From assembly GCA_002205965.3 (NCBI GenBank), contig NADL03000127.1, positions 186,001 to 250,000 on the forward strand: 64,000 bases of DNA, in the 5' to 3' direction. A program made the translations under genes and the position numbers. The notes under the pieces were generated by a model. That model was not told the DNA's origin. It did not search any database and worked only from the letters and a program-made list of their open reading frames with translations. The DNA is from Kappaphycus alvarezii (taxonomy: Eukaryota; Rhodophyta; Florideophyceae; Gigartinales; Solieriaceae). Positions 47,300 to 58,252 of this stretch are shown piece after piece; the stretch's first letter is position 1, and every line of letters starts with the position of its first letter.

Positions 47300-50175
47300 G
47301 TGTACAGATTTACTCATCTAAAAAAGCGAAAAAAAATTGTTAAAGAGCACGAATTACTTCGCTTACAGAACGGTAGTCCTAAAGACGTATGGGATACTCT
47401 TGAGATCATGCAGAGAAGTAAGTCTGCAGCGATTCAGTATGATTTGAGATCAAAGTTCTTCAGACTACGTATAAGAGAGAGTCACTCAATACGGTAGTTC
47501 TTAGGAAAAAATGTGCGATTGAGAATGATCTTGCTTTAAGTAAATTTAAATCGGAGGCGGACGACATGAAATTTTGGACTTTTCCAAGGAATGGGAAATC
47601 AATACGAAATGACAAAGATTAGGCTTCATAATTCCTCACGTTTATGGTTCGAGGAAACCATCTACAGACTGGAAGTTAGAGAAGAGGAAATAAACCAAAA
47701 ATGAAGAGGTAACAGAGATAAATCTGCCGCGTTTTATACTGGAAGGAGTAATAATAAGAGAAGGCAGTTTAATCGGAATTGTCAAAGTTGTGGCAAGAAA
47801 GGCCATCTGTTTTAGAAGTGGTATTCAAATCCACAATCAGACAATTATAAACCAAAATTTAAGACAACCCCCGAGATAAGAGAAAATATTCGTCGTTTAG
47901 ATAAGAAAGCAGAGGGAGATAACGAAAAATATTCCGCTGCTAACAAAAGTGAAAACGCCTGTGTCGCCTTTGGAAGCGGAATTGGTGACATGGGCGCTAA
48001 ATGTTTTTTGGACAGCTGTGCTACGCAACTCATGACCAATCAACGTGATGCATTATTTGAATATGAAGCAGAGAAGGATATTGATAATATGATTCGCACA
48101 TTATCTAAGGAAGGAGCGCTAAAATTAAGAGGTCATGGGACAGCATATCCAAGACAATATATTTATGGTGAATGGAAGACAATTCGGTAAAATCGTGTTG
48201 CATATATGCCAGATATTACAGCAAGCTTAGTGTCACAGACACTGGCACAGAGGTCTGGCATAAGTATTGAATGCTCTGGAGGTTATACTGGGATGATCGC
48301 CAAACAAGGAATTTGTGAGTTGAGAGGGACAGTCGTGCGTAAAAATAAGGTGGCAGTGTTTAATGAAGGTAATGCTGAAAGTCTAAAGTTGATGCCCAAA
48401 AGCTTGTGTCTAATCTGATATTATGGATCCACTCAAGTGCTATAGCTCAGTGGATCTGGATACGTTTCAGGATTCCTGGGTGATGCCAGTAGAACATATT
48501 TGGTAAGTTTTTCATGAGAACGGTCGGAAACGCCAAAAGCCTTGTCGTCAATAACCAATGTGGCTTGAAATATCGCTAAGAAAAGGGTTAAATTCGTCCG
48601 TACGGATGGAGCTAAGGAGTAAATGTCTAAGTAACTGGATACTACACTTAGTAAGAGAGGTATCACAAGTGAGCCAACCCTTCTTTACTCACACCAATCA
48701 AATAGAAAAGCCGAAAGACTTAGTCGAAACCTTGGTTAGGGGAACAGGACTATTTTATCAGAGCTTAAATAAGTAAACAACATCTGGGGGATTATGGGGT
48801 TTTATGGGCAGAAGCATTCCATACCATGAATGCTGGAGGGAACAAGACACTTACAAAATAGACACATGAATCATTGGGATGAAAAAAACACATGAGATTA
48901 AATATAACAAAACACCGGACATCTTCAATCTACGTATCATTGGGTCTAAAGTAAAGGTCAAGAAACCCAAACCATATGCAACAGATAAATTAGATGTTCG
49001 TGTATAGGTGGGATCTGTGTAGGTTCTGCAGCAGATAATTCATATCGAATTTATATAACAGATGATAAGAAAGTAACCTTATCAAGAGATGTAATTTTAA
49101 TGAAAGATATAAATCCATCAGCAAGTGCGAATATAACCCTCGATTCTGAGGAGAAAAATGAGGATGAAATCTGTTTAATGGTTAAATACGCTATAATGGA
49201 AGAGATCTTTGTCACTGATCCGGACCTTAATATAAATATAGAAGAACTCGTGCGTGATAATCAAGATTTGTTAATACATATACCTGCGCGTCCAAAGCCC
49301 AATGCAGGACAGCCTGACAGATTGAAATATAACAGCATGCTCACATACTTAGTAATGGAGGAAAAGCATAAGAATTAAGATCCAAAGGTCCCTTCAAGTT
49401 TGGATGAGGCACTATGTACTCCCTATGCCAAGGAGTGGATCGAGCCGATTAAGATGGAAATAAAATCGCACTTTGAATTCAAAGTTTTTAAAGTGACTGT
49501 ATTGCCTAAAAATAAGAAACATATTCATGATAAATGGGTCTTCGTTTTAAAGACAGATAAAAATGGAAGTATTGTGAGACATACGCAAGGCTAGTAGCCA
49601 AGGTATATTCTCATATCTATGGTATTGATTATTATGAACTGTTCACTACAGTATCCAAATTCACTACTGTAAGATTTTTGCTAGCGTGGGCCACCGTAAA
49701 AGATATGGATATTGGGTAAATTGACATCAAAAAGACCTTCTCAAATGGCGGGCTTGAGGAGGAGATATATTTAGAGCCGCCCACACTACACGTTGAGCTT
49801 CAAAGGCTATTCAATTTTTACTCATCGAAAGGGAGGGTTTCGATATTGCGAAAAAGCATATATGGTCTAAAAAAGGCATCAAGAACATTTAGGATTAAGG
49901 TCCACAAGGTTACGATACAACTCAAATTTACACAATAAAGGCCGACATATGCCTCTAGTTCAGAGAAAGAGAGGCACATTAGGTCTTTTAATTGTATATT
50001 TGGAAGATGTACCGAATTCATCAAAGAGCCGAAAGGCATGCCAGAAGGTTAAGACCATGCTAAAGGAGCATTCTGAAGTTCAATACTTAAAAGCTGACAA
50101 GTACTTTTTCGGTTTTGAAATTGAACGAAATAGAAGAGAGAGTACTATAAGAATAAGCTCTGTCAAAGCATCAGT
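47300..50175 (+). pseudogene. Ty1/Copia retrotransposon body (gag-PR-INT-RT), decayed
   Basis: Copia order is visible although frames are broken by many stops. Gag helices lie at 47300-47500 and a CCHC knuckle at 47780-47815 (CQSCGKKGH, then a stop, with Trp where the last Cys should be). The protease has DSCATQLM (about 48007) in place of DSGAT. The integrase core shows VKFVRTDGAKE (about 48583) and then SNRKAER. The RT has EWIEPIKMEIKSHFE, HDKWVFVLKTDKNGS (about 49430-49570), GIDYYELFTTVSKFTTVRFL, DIKKTFSNGGLEEEIYLEPP and KSIYGLKKASRTFR (about 49860). It ends near 50175 within the post-palm segment, where Harbinger coding sequence begins. Clearly dead. Confidence 0.82.
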
Positions 50176-50177
50176 GC

Positions 50178-51035
50178 TTGATCGATTATCGCTTCAAACG
50201 TGAACCTATTGTGCTACTATCAGGCCTCCTGGAGTGGCCTGGAGTTACTGCGCGGAACATACTCAGATGTGACAAGTTGAGAGCCATTTTTATTATGCTC
50301 CATCGACTTGCGTCTACGTCCAGATGGAGTGAAGTAGAAGTTCTTTATGGTATGCTTTCTCCGCAACTAAGCAAAGTTTTCTGGCAGATGATATATCTTT
50401 TTGTGGAAACCTTCGGGTATGTTCTACAGCTACGGGGTTCGTTTTTAATGTCAAGGGCGGGGCTATATGCGCAGTTGATAGTTTAAGCCGGTGCTCCATG
50501 GAAAATTGTGTAGCGTTTATAGACCGTACGAAAATAAGAATTTGTCGCCCAGTAGGGCATGGTACAAACCAAAAGGCCTGCTAAAATGGCCATAAGCGAA
50601 TGCATTGCTTAATTCATCAGACTTTAAGCACACAAGAGGGACTTATTTTAGCTCTCCATGGACCCGAACCAGGTTGGAGACATGACTTAACGCTGTTCCG
50701 ACAAAGTGGCTGGGAAACAATTATGGAGGAGCAGTTCAATCATGGCGGCATGCAGTACTATGTATATGGGGATTCGGCTTATTTGCTTCGTTCGTGGATG
50801 CAAAGTCACTTTATTAGGGAACTTGCCACACAAGAACAAAAAGAATTCAAACCCCAGTATGAGTTCTGTGCGAGTCTTGATAGAGCATAACTATAGAGAT
50901 CTCAAAATGTACTGGACAAGCCAAGACTTTGCCAGAAATCTTAGGATGCGGAAGTCACGGATAGCTTTACTTTACAAGTCCAGTGCGATACTCCTAAACT
51001 TCCATGTTCGTCTCTACAAAGTTAATCAAACATAG
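50178..51035 (+). pseudogene. PIF/Harbinger transposase (DDE), decayed
   Basis: The N-terminal helix region (KLRAIFIMLHRLASTSRWSE, LSKVFWQMIYL) is followed by MENCVAFIDRTKIRICRP (first Asp, about 50500-50550). Next come GHKRMHCLIHQTL, GPEPGWRHDLTLFRQSGW (about 50665-50715), YYVYGDSAYLL (second catalytic block, about 50760) and RVLIEHNYRDLKMYW (catalytic Glu, about 50875-50920). The order and spacing fit the DDE_Tnp_4 type. There are shifts near 50450-50480 and 50850 and a TAA at 50579-50581. It starts at once after the Copia RT with no room for a terminal repeat, so its left end is lost. It faces the Myb-like gene, the usual two-gene Harbinger arrangement. Confidence 0.82.
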
Positions 51036-51089
51036 AGTCGGTTTATGGTACATCCTCCATCATTCGAAGACAACATCTCGCATATAAAC

Positions 51090-51857
51090 TAGGAAAGTTT
51101 TGTGATTAAAGCCTCAATCAGCTTCAGTTGCGCTCTTGTTTGCTCCCGGCTTTGCTGCTTATCCTTACGCTCTTCCTCCCACTTTTTGCGCTGGAGAGAG
51201 CTCCCTTTCACACAGTTATATCTGTATCTCTTCTGTTCGCTTCTTGCTTTCGATAAGATCCATAAAACTGGCGTTAAATCTTTCCATAGACTGGAGTTCT
51301 TGATATATTCGCCGGAGTTTAGCTGGGGTTGCTGTAGAGCTTCCGCTTCCAGCACCCTCCTTAGAGCCGCCCTCCATTTCCGAGACCCTATGCAGTAGAG
51401 CTGCCCTTTGAATGCGTTCACCTGCCGCGACTAAAGCCTCCTCTATAGCTGATAGATCGTCACGGAGTCGACTCTTCTCCAAATCAGACTCCTCTCTCTC
51501 CAGTATAAGGTCATCCATCAGGGCGTCACATTCAGTTACATCCTCGATTATTCCCGATGCTGCGCCATTTGATTTAATCGCTGTTTTCCGCTGTGCTGTC
51601 ATATTCCGGTACTTATCCCTCAGCGTCTTGACAGAAAGCTGCTGCTGAACTGCTCAAACTGTGGACGGAACGTTGGAAACGAAAGTTTCAAGCACCTTCG
51701 CAAAAAGCCTGTCATTCTGTCCATGCGCAGCTCGATGAGCATCATGCTGTCTGATGCATTGGAGAAGTAGTATCCTGAGGCTGTCCGTAAATTGAAACTT
51801 GCGCAGCCTATTGCGGTTCCCAGGGTTTGTGCTTGGCTGGTCTGGCGTTGAAGTCAA
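51090..51857 (-). pseudogene. Myb/SANT-like DNA-binding protein of the Harbinger element
   Basis: On the minus strand a trihelix/Myb-like domain (FTDSLRILLLQCIRQHDAHR, LFAKVLETF, then SVKTLRDKYRNM) is followed by ASGIIEDVTECDALMDDLI, typical of the second protein of PIF/Harbinger elements, which binds element ends and escorts the transposase to the nucleus. A charged coiled-coil tail ends in KLIEALITKLS (51100). One in-frame TGA (51654-51656) lies between helices 2 and 3, and a frameshift near 51235 precedes the coiled coil. Otherwise it is open over more than 200 codons, so it is younger-looking than the transposase. Confidence 0.72.
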
Positions 51858-52879
51858 ATCGATTCGATCTGCTTGTTCTCTGTTTTGTGCCGGATGCCTA
51901 GTAGTAGGGGCTATAGTAACGGAGTCAGGTGCAGTCGCGCGTAGGTCTAAAGCAGAAGGGGTACTCGTCGACTGACTGAGAGGGGTTGAAATTTTTTGAC
52001 TTGCTGGCGTTTGTTAATTCTGGTGTGGGATTTAGAGGAATTTCACCAATGATGATATCAAAAATTCAGGGCTTGACTAGAAACTTGATGAGTAGGGGAT
52101 CAGGAGGACGGGTCAGGGCGTGCAGTCTTAGTTGAGCTGATCTTACGATTGCCAGAGCGGCGGGGGCGTTATCAGCAGTGACTGCGGCGAATGGCTTGTG
52201 CAGTGAAGGAGATTGTGCAGATTGAGTAAGGGGAGGCGAAGACGGTGTGAATGCGGGGAGGGCGGAGGGTGTGGCGGTGTTGGCTACGACGGGTTCGAGG
52301 GGAGCGTAAGGGAGGGTTGAGTGGTTTTGTGTGAGAATGGTCGCGACCCCGAACACCGTCCGGGCAGGGTGCGGGGGGAAAAGGGCTGTGTGGGCTAAGA
52401 AATGTGTTTCGTATGGTCGTCGTTATTCGCAGAAACACAATTCGTAGCTTCCTCTCATTTCGTGCGCGTGGTATAGGTGTGCAACGTGTTCACGAAATTA
52501 GTCACGAAATTCGTCAACCGTGAACTCTCAATTGTCGAGGTATACTAGCTACACGAAACAAATCACACTGTACGCGTAGCAGGGATGCTCACTGGCGTCT
52601 GCTGCGTACTGTAATTAAACTATAGTGCCAAAATGTCATCCAATGATTGCTCGCTTTTTAGATCTATAATTACCTACAATAATAAAAGTACATGGAAATT
52701 ATTTCGATGCAACGGATCGATGGTTGGAATAGAATGGGTACCTTCCAGCCCAATCATTCTTCATCACTCTGATATCAGTCTGCAACATCGTGAAGTCACT
52801 TCAAAATTAATTCTGAATCGGGTGGCTAAATTCTGCGTGTTGCGGGGCACGACACATAGCAGACGTCGCACATGTCCAG
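51858..52879. other. GC-richer low-complexity stretch
   Basis: Minus-strand frames between 52440 and 52066 are Pro/Ser/Thr-rich and could be an N-terminal extension of the Myb-like protein or simple GC-rich sequence. The right end of the Harbinger element should lie here, but I could not pair a terminal inverted repeat with a left end. Confidence 0.4.
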
Positions 52880-54158
52880 GAAATAGAGTGGCTAAGTTTC
52901 TGATACAAGCCCGTCTTCAATGCACCGATATAACATCCGCTGCGAGACGCAACAGCTGCCACGTCTTTCCCTATGACATTGGAGAATGTCTCGGAAGGTG
53001 AGCATAGCGATTCAAAAGCTAGCGGCACAAAAATTCATCCTAATCTCGATTGTCCCGGCAGGATCTCACCAGGAATGGCAGCCACTTTCTTGGCTAGGCC
53101 CCTCTTCTTCCGCTTTTCTGCTGCATTGGCAACACCTCGCACATTCCGTTCTGCCATTCACATATAGCTCTCCTGGAATGGCTAGAATATGGTGATGTCA
53201 TAGGCAACTGGTAAAGGGGCCGGGGTGTTCGAGCATCAGACCGCGGGTGCACCAGAATATTCGCGGGTCTCGCGTTGAGTTCAGAGAGTAGGTATTTGAC
53301 GTCGTATTGGACGCCAACTCCTGCTGCCTTGAGCAGCTCTCGCCCAAATACTCTCACCACTGCTGTGGGTCGGTTGGTCCACCCAGTCTGCTGCATGGTA
53401 TCCTAAGAGATCCGTGGGCGTGTGTCAGTCGGCGCACCGCAGCGGTGCGGTGTCGTCAAACGCACAAACAATATCCACATCTCGTTGGACGTTCGGTTGA
53501 CTATAGAAGGCTGCACGGCGAGGAAGGGTCCTGCTAGTCGGATTCTTCGGCGAATTTCTGCTTCTGAATGCGATGCTTTGTTTTACAACCTCGTCCATTC
53601 ATCGAATTTCCAGAAGAACTTTGCTGCCGACTCGCACCAGGCCCAATAAAGAATGTTATGTGTACTATGAGGCTGGACAGCGAGACTAGCCACTGTCAGT
53701 GTTTCCGGAAGACTGGCATCGTCGTTATTGAAGGACGTAGGGAGCCGTCGGACAAACTCTCAGAGATGTCTATCCGCTTCAGAGTATTTGCAGGCACGTT
53801 GTTCAGTCGCATTAGTGTCCTCAGGGCTGCGCAGCTGCTCAGCATCAATTATGCTCGCAGCATATACTGCAAAATTGAGCCTCTCCACCAGTGTAAATTT
53901 GTGGCCGTTGTAGCGGAGAGGTAAGGATAAGAACTGTCGAGCTGCAACAGTCATCAGCACTTTGTTGGAACGGGCCTTAAATTCCACTTGTTCTTCATCA
54001 AATCTCAGAGCAATGGTAGTGGTCCAGTATATTCGGGAAACAGAAAAAGAGCGACACAGTAAACGACTACAGGGTTGACAGCCCTTGTTGCACTCCAATC
54101 TTGCAAAGATTGTTACGAATAGGTTGAGCCTCACTGAAGACGAAATCTCAGCCCTCAT
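52880..54158 (-). pseudogene. R2-like non-LTR remnant, C-terminal part
   Basis: On the minus strand, the region after the RT palm is recognisable: YNGHKFTLVERLNFAVYAAS (about 53930-53880, matching the GG-x-G...AAYAAS block of the neighbouring element) and RRRIRLAGPFLAVQPS (about 53540). The nuclease domain follows: GRELLKAAGV, ARPANILVHP (D to N change in the PD motif) and YQLPMTSPYSS (53330-53180). A closing FESLCSPSETFSNVIGKDVA stretch lies at about 53010-52950. Stops and frame changes are frequent, and the D to N change would inactivate the nuclease. It is 5'-truncated, as is common for non-LTR copies, and meets the opposite-strand element near 54.2 kb. Confidence 0.68.
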
Positions 54159-54369
54159 TCGATCCGGACGATTTTCTGTTTGTAGCTTTAAGGTATCGTT
54201 TGTTTTGTTGTCATAACCGAAAACGAAACCTCGTCATCCCCTGCTTCCACAACCCCGTCGATATTTCTAAAAACTAACCGCACCGAAGCCGATTCTGTTG
54301 CATTCTCACTTTTCGTCTCAATTTCAGTACTAAATACGCGTCTCGAGACAGCAGAAACTAGGTCCATCC

Positions 54370-54939
54370 GTGTTTTCCTGTTCGATCATCCAATCCGCCG
54401 ATCCGAACCATTTCTACGTCTGTGTGGCGGAGCGCGACTTAATGACCGTCAATGCTGCATACGACTCTTATCGCACCCTAGCGCAGCATTCCTACAATTT
54501 TGACGCAGCAACTCTTACCTTCTCCGGCATACTGGATCTAGAGACTGATCACTCGGCTGATAACCTCGTTGCAGTATGGCAATGTCTGCGTTCCGAAATC
54601 TCTCGCTTGGAAGATGACAAATGCAAATGGTCTCCAGCTCGATCCTTCGCCACCGCTCTTCGGGACATCGATACCAAAATACTTGCCAAACTGTCCGGCC
54701 TCCCTGGTTTCCCTGGAGCAGTCCCTCTGCCTCCCCCACCGGCAGCGGCAGGTGGATTCAAACGCCGCCGTACTCGGAATGCCCCTGTTTCGCCTCAAAC
54801 GGATGGCTGGATTACGGTCGGTGCCCCCAATGGCCAATCTCCCATCCCTCCGCTCCCTACTACACCAGCCGACAACAACCCCTATGGTCTCCTTGAAAAC
54901 ATTTCCGCCCCCGATGCCGACATGGATCCTAACGCATGA
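54370..54939 (+). CDS. ORF1 of non-LTR element (hypothetical RNA-binding protein)
   Basis: A 189-codon intact frame upstream of the RT gene. A helical N-terminal half (SRLEDDKCKWSPARSFATAL and nearby) is followed by a Pro/Ala/Gly-rich linker and a basic KRRRTRN cluster (about residue 132) that could be a nuclear signal or bind RNA. There is no zinc knuckle. Its stop overlaps the RT gene's ATG as ATGA (54936-54939), an arrangement known in non-LTR elements that allows re-initiation. The function is inferred from position only. Confidence 0.6.
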   Translation: MFSCSIIQSADPNHFYVCVAERDLMTVNAAYDSYRTLAQHSYNFDAATLTFSGILDLETDHSADNLVAVWQCLRSEISRLEDDKCKWSPARSFATALRDIDTKILAKLSGLPGFPGAVPLPPPPAAAGGFKRRRTRNAPVSPQTDGWITVGAPNGQSPIPPLPTTPADNNPYGLLENISAPDADMDPNA

Positions 54940-57746
54940 ATCTCCCAGCTGTGAATCTAGTTTCAGGACCATCCCAGTCACCCCTCACCTTCCGCTCCCT
55001 CCTCTCCGCCCCCTTCCCCGTTCTCGCCTGCATTCCTCGCCCAGCCAAGGCGCGGCTTACGACTTATACTTCGCTGCCTTGTACCGCGTTATATCTGCTC
55101 CATCGCCAGAGCACAGGACTCGAGCCCTTCTGGAACTTCTTGCCATCCCGAAGTTGGTTTTCCGACACAACCGCCCCCGCGCTCTTGGCCGCCGCCGCAG
55201 GGAAAATTGCTCCAGCCTTGTTGACCGCATCCGCATGGCCTCCAGCCGCCTCTATGATGACCTCTTCGACGAGGCCTCCTCGTTGTTCATCTCCGCCCTC
55301 CCCTCTCCGATTCCATCCCCTCCCACCCTCGCCCGCCCTGACACGGCCCTTCGCAGATGCCGCCGCTTCCTCTCCCGGGGTAGCCCTTCCCGGGCCACAG
55401 CAGCCCTTCTCCAAGTCGATCCCCACTCTCCCCCAGCGAAGCTACCTTTCAATCCTTGGCTTCACTTCATCCCCCGCCCCCATCCAATCACTCCCATGCC
55501 CCCTCACGGTTTGCCTCCGGCGCTAAAGTTCTCGGTCTCGGATGTCCGCCGTGCCATTCACAGCCTGGATCCTTCAACCGCTCCTGGGGCCGATGGTCTA
55601 TCCCCAGTGTTCCTGCGAATGCTGCTTCGCCCGGCAGGTGGGGTCACGCCCGGGAGGGATTGCCTACATGCCCTGACAAAGTTCCTCAACCTCTGTTTGA
55701 ACGGCGATCTGCCGGCCGCGTGCCGCCCGTATTTCTGCGGAGGCCGTCTTTCTGCTCTGCCGAAGCCAAACGGGGGAATCCGTCCGATCGCGGTTGGGCT
55801 TCTCTACCGACGCCTAATTTCTAGGCTCGCGGCACACAAAGCCACCCCCGCCATCCGCCTCCACCTTCTGCCCCATCAGGTCGGGGTAGGCGTCAAGAAC
55901 GGCACGATGCAATAATTCATTCTGTGCGTCGTCTTTCCCAGAGATCCGAGTTCCACGATCACGTCTTGGTCCAGATCGATGCTCGCAACGCTTTCAATTG
56001 CATCTCCCGCCAGCGCATTCTGGAAGCCGTACAGACACATGCCCCAGGCCTCGCACGGTGGGTACACTCTTGTTACGATGCTCCTACAGAGCTTGCTTTC
56101 GGACCCTACTATGTCCGTAGTTCAGAGGGCACTCAGCAAGGTGATCCCCTCGGTCCCTTGCTCTTTGCCCTGGCTCTCCATCCTCGCTTGCTATCGTTAC
56201 AGGAGAAGTTCTCACCTGCCCTGAACGCTTGGTACGCAGATGACGGTAACATTGTCCTTCCTCGGTCCCAAGCCCCCGCTGCCATCCGTTTCATCCAGCT
56301 TGAAGGAAGTCCACTAGGGTTCAAGCTCAACCTTGCCAAGACCCAAGTTTACGGCTTCTCCCCTTCCCACTCCCCTTTGGCACTTCCTTGCCCCTTTTCA
56401 AACCCCCCTGGGTTCATCGTGCTGGGATCCCCGATTGGCTCGGAGCCTTTTGTTTCATCGTGCTAGGATCCCCGATTGGCTCGGAGCCTTTTGTTTCCCA
56501 ATTTTTCGCAGGCCGCCAAAACGCAGGCGACCGCATCTTCCAATCCCTTCGAGACTTGGATGATGCTCAATTGGCTTTCCACTTACACCGCTTCTAAGGG
56601 AACGCCTCCAAGGTCGTGCACTTGCTACGTACGCTTCCCTCCACTCAATCTGCGGTACTCGCCGCTAGCTTCGCTCAGAAGCAGAGGGAAGCGTTCCACC
56701 AATTGCAGCCGCCCTGCCTGGATCGAGCATAGCTCCAAGCCCCTCTCCCCTTCTCAATGGGCGGTCTAGGTCTCCTGCAAACTTCAGACATTACCGAGGC
56801 TGCTTACGCAGCATCTGTAATTGATTCTTTTGGACTTATCTCCGACCTGCTCACTCTTTCCCAGGACCGCCACTTGGAAGAGATCCCTCGGTCCGCCATC
56901 TCGCTCTTATCCTCCCGCTACCTGCAGCTGTCTTCGTCGCTTACAGCTGCGGCTCTTTTCGAGCGTTGCTCATCGCCGGTCCCCGGCGAAAGGCTCCAGT
57001 CTGCGAGCACAACTGAACTCATGCTATCGAAGTTCGATAGGTTGTTCTCGTCCGCGGCAGCCCACGACCGAGCACGGTTCCTCTCCGTGCGCACATCCTC
57101 CGCCTCATCTGTTTTCTCTTCGCTTCCCCACCCCCACCGCGGTACGTACATGTCCTCTTCTACGTGGAAAGTCGCTCTGGCTCTCCGTCTCGGCATCGCG
57201 CTATTCCCTGGATCCACTCGCTGTCCGGTCTGCTCCCGGCGCTCGGCCGAAATCGCACCCGTCTTAGATCCAAGCGGTCAACACGCGTTGACCTGCAAAT
57301 ACGAAGACGGAATGACTCGTCGACATCACGTCCTCCGCAACGTTCTTGTCCGTTACTGTAGGGAAGTTGGGATCGTCACCCTCGTCGAGCATCCGCTCCT
57401 CTACCAGGTTCCCAACTCGTCTGGGCATTCGGAGTCCCCCGCGTTACGAATGGACATTTATATACCCGCTGCATACGGGCTTCACAGTACCGATATCGCC
57501 GTCGACGTTACTGTTGCCCACCCCTCCGCACGCCGCCACATTTCGCCAAGTACGGTTACCGCAGGCGCTGCCGCAACACTCGCAGAGCGCGAGAAACATC
57601 GTAATTATAGCACTTACTGCAACCAAAACGATATCGTCCTCTCCCCCGTTGGGATTGATATCTATGGCGCCCTGGGCGACGAAGGCAAGGGTTTTTTCCG
57701 CCGCCTTGCTTCCTTCTCTGCTTCCCGTCGCGGTTCCTCCCCTTAA
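54936..57746 (+). pseudogene. ORF2 of R2-like non-LTR element: RT plus restriction-like endonuclease
   Basis: Reverse transcriptase: TAPGADGLSPVFLRMLL, RPYFCGGRLSALPKPNGG, then DARNAFN, GTQQGDPLGPLLFALALHP and WYADDG (about 56230). After a thumb-like region (MGGLGLLQTSD, AAYAASVID) comes a CCHC knuckle (CPVC...HALTC, 57225-57295). The nuclease-like domain has EHPLLY, RMDIYIP and DIAVDVTVAHP (57390-57530), and the end is GIDIYGALGDEGKGFF. Lesions: frame changes near 55055 and 55910, a 41-bp tandem duplication at 56413-56494, a TAA near 56595 and a TAG near 56730. Unlike canonical R2 it has a separate ORF1 overlapping by ATGA. It is the fullest of the three R2-like copies here. Confidence 0.82.
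56413..56494 (+). repeat. 41-bp tandem duplication in ORF2
   Basis: A 41-bp unit beginning TTCATCGTGCT is repeated directly (starts at 56413 and 56454) with one base change. The length is not a multiple of three, so it breaks the frame; reading resumes correctly from the second unit. Confidence 0.92.
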
Positions 57747-58064
57747 CAGGAGCTACGTGACTTCGTTACCCGTTTTGCGTTTAGTCTCCAAGTAATGCAG
57801 GCGCGACAGGTTTCCGCCCGCCGTAGTTAATTTATGAATACCCTCCGCACGCTTCTGTAAGACATTGTACAACCCATAAAGATTTACCACCACCACTGTA
57901 CAGAATCTTCCAAGAGTGAAACACCCAAACCTTTCTCCCTAATGTTTTCAACATTACACATTGTACTGCAGTGAATAAGAATCAGTGGATAAGAATGGGG
58001 TTTACTGTGACGGAGAAGTGGGCTCATCGCAGAATGAATCATATTGACTCGCAAATCTGTAAGG

Positions 58065-58172
58065 GGGAATTTTTGGGTTATTTTAATGCATGTAAGATGT
58101 GGTCGGTTATATCCACGCGGCTAATGCGTTATGTGGGATAAGTCGTCGCTGATGGGTAGCACTACAGTACAT
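58065..58172 (+). repeat. short dispersed module, copy a
   Basis: A segment with TTTTAATGCATGTAAGATGT and ATAAGTCGTCGCTGATGGGT matches the reverse complement of 63521-63630 almost throughout. It ends next to a TACAGTA-type site. Confidence 0.85.
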
Positions 58173-58214
58173 GACCTTCCTTACAGAGCCGGCTCAATGC
58201 CGGCGAGCAAGCAT

Positions 58215-58252
58215 GCCGCGTTGGACATGACGGCCGCAGCAGCGTGCCTTTG
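58215..58252. repeat. 38-bp segment shared with 62564-62601
   Basis: Centred on TTGGACATGACGGC with four mismatches over 38 bases. On the minus strand both copies could encode QRHAA-x-AVMSNAA, but no gene can be built around it. Confidence 0.75.
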
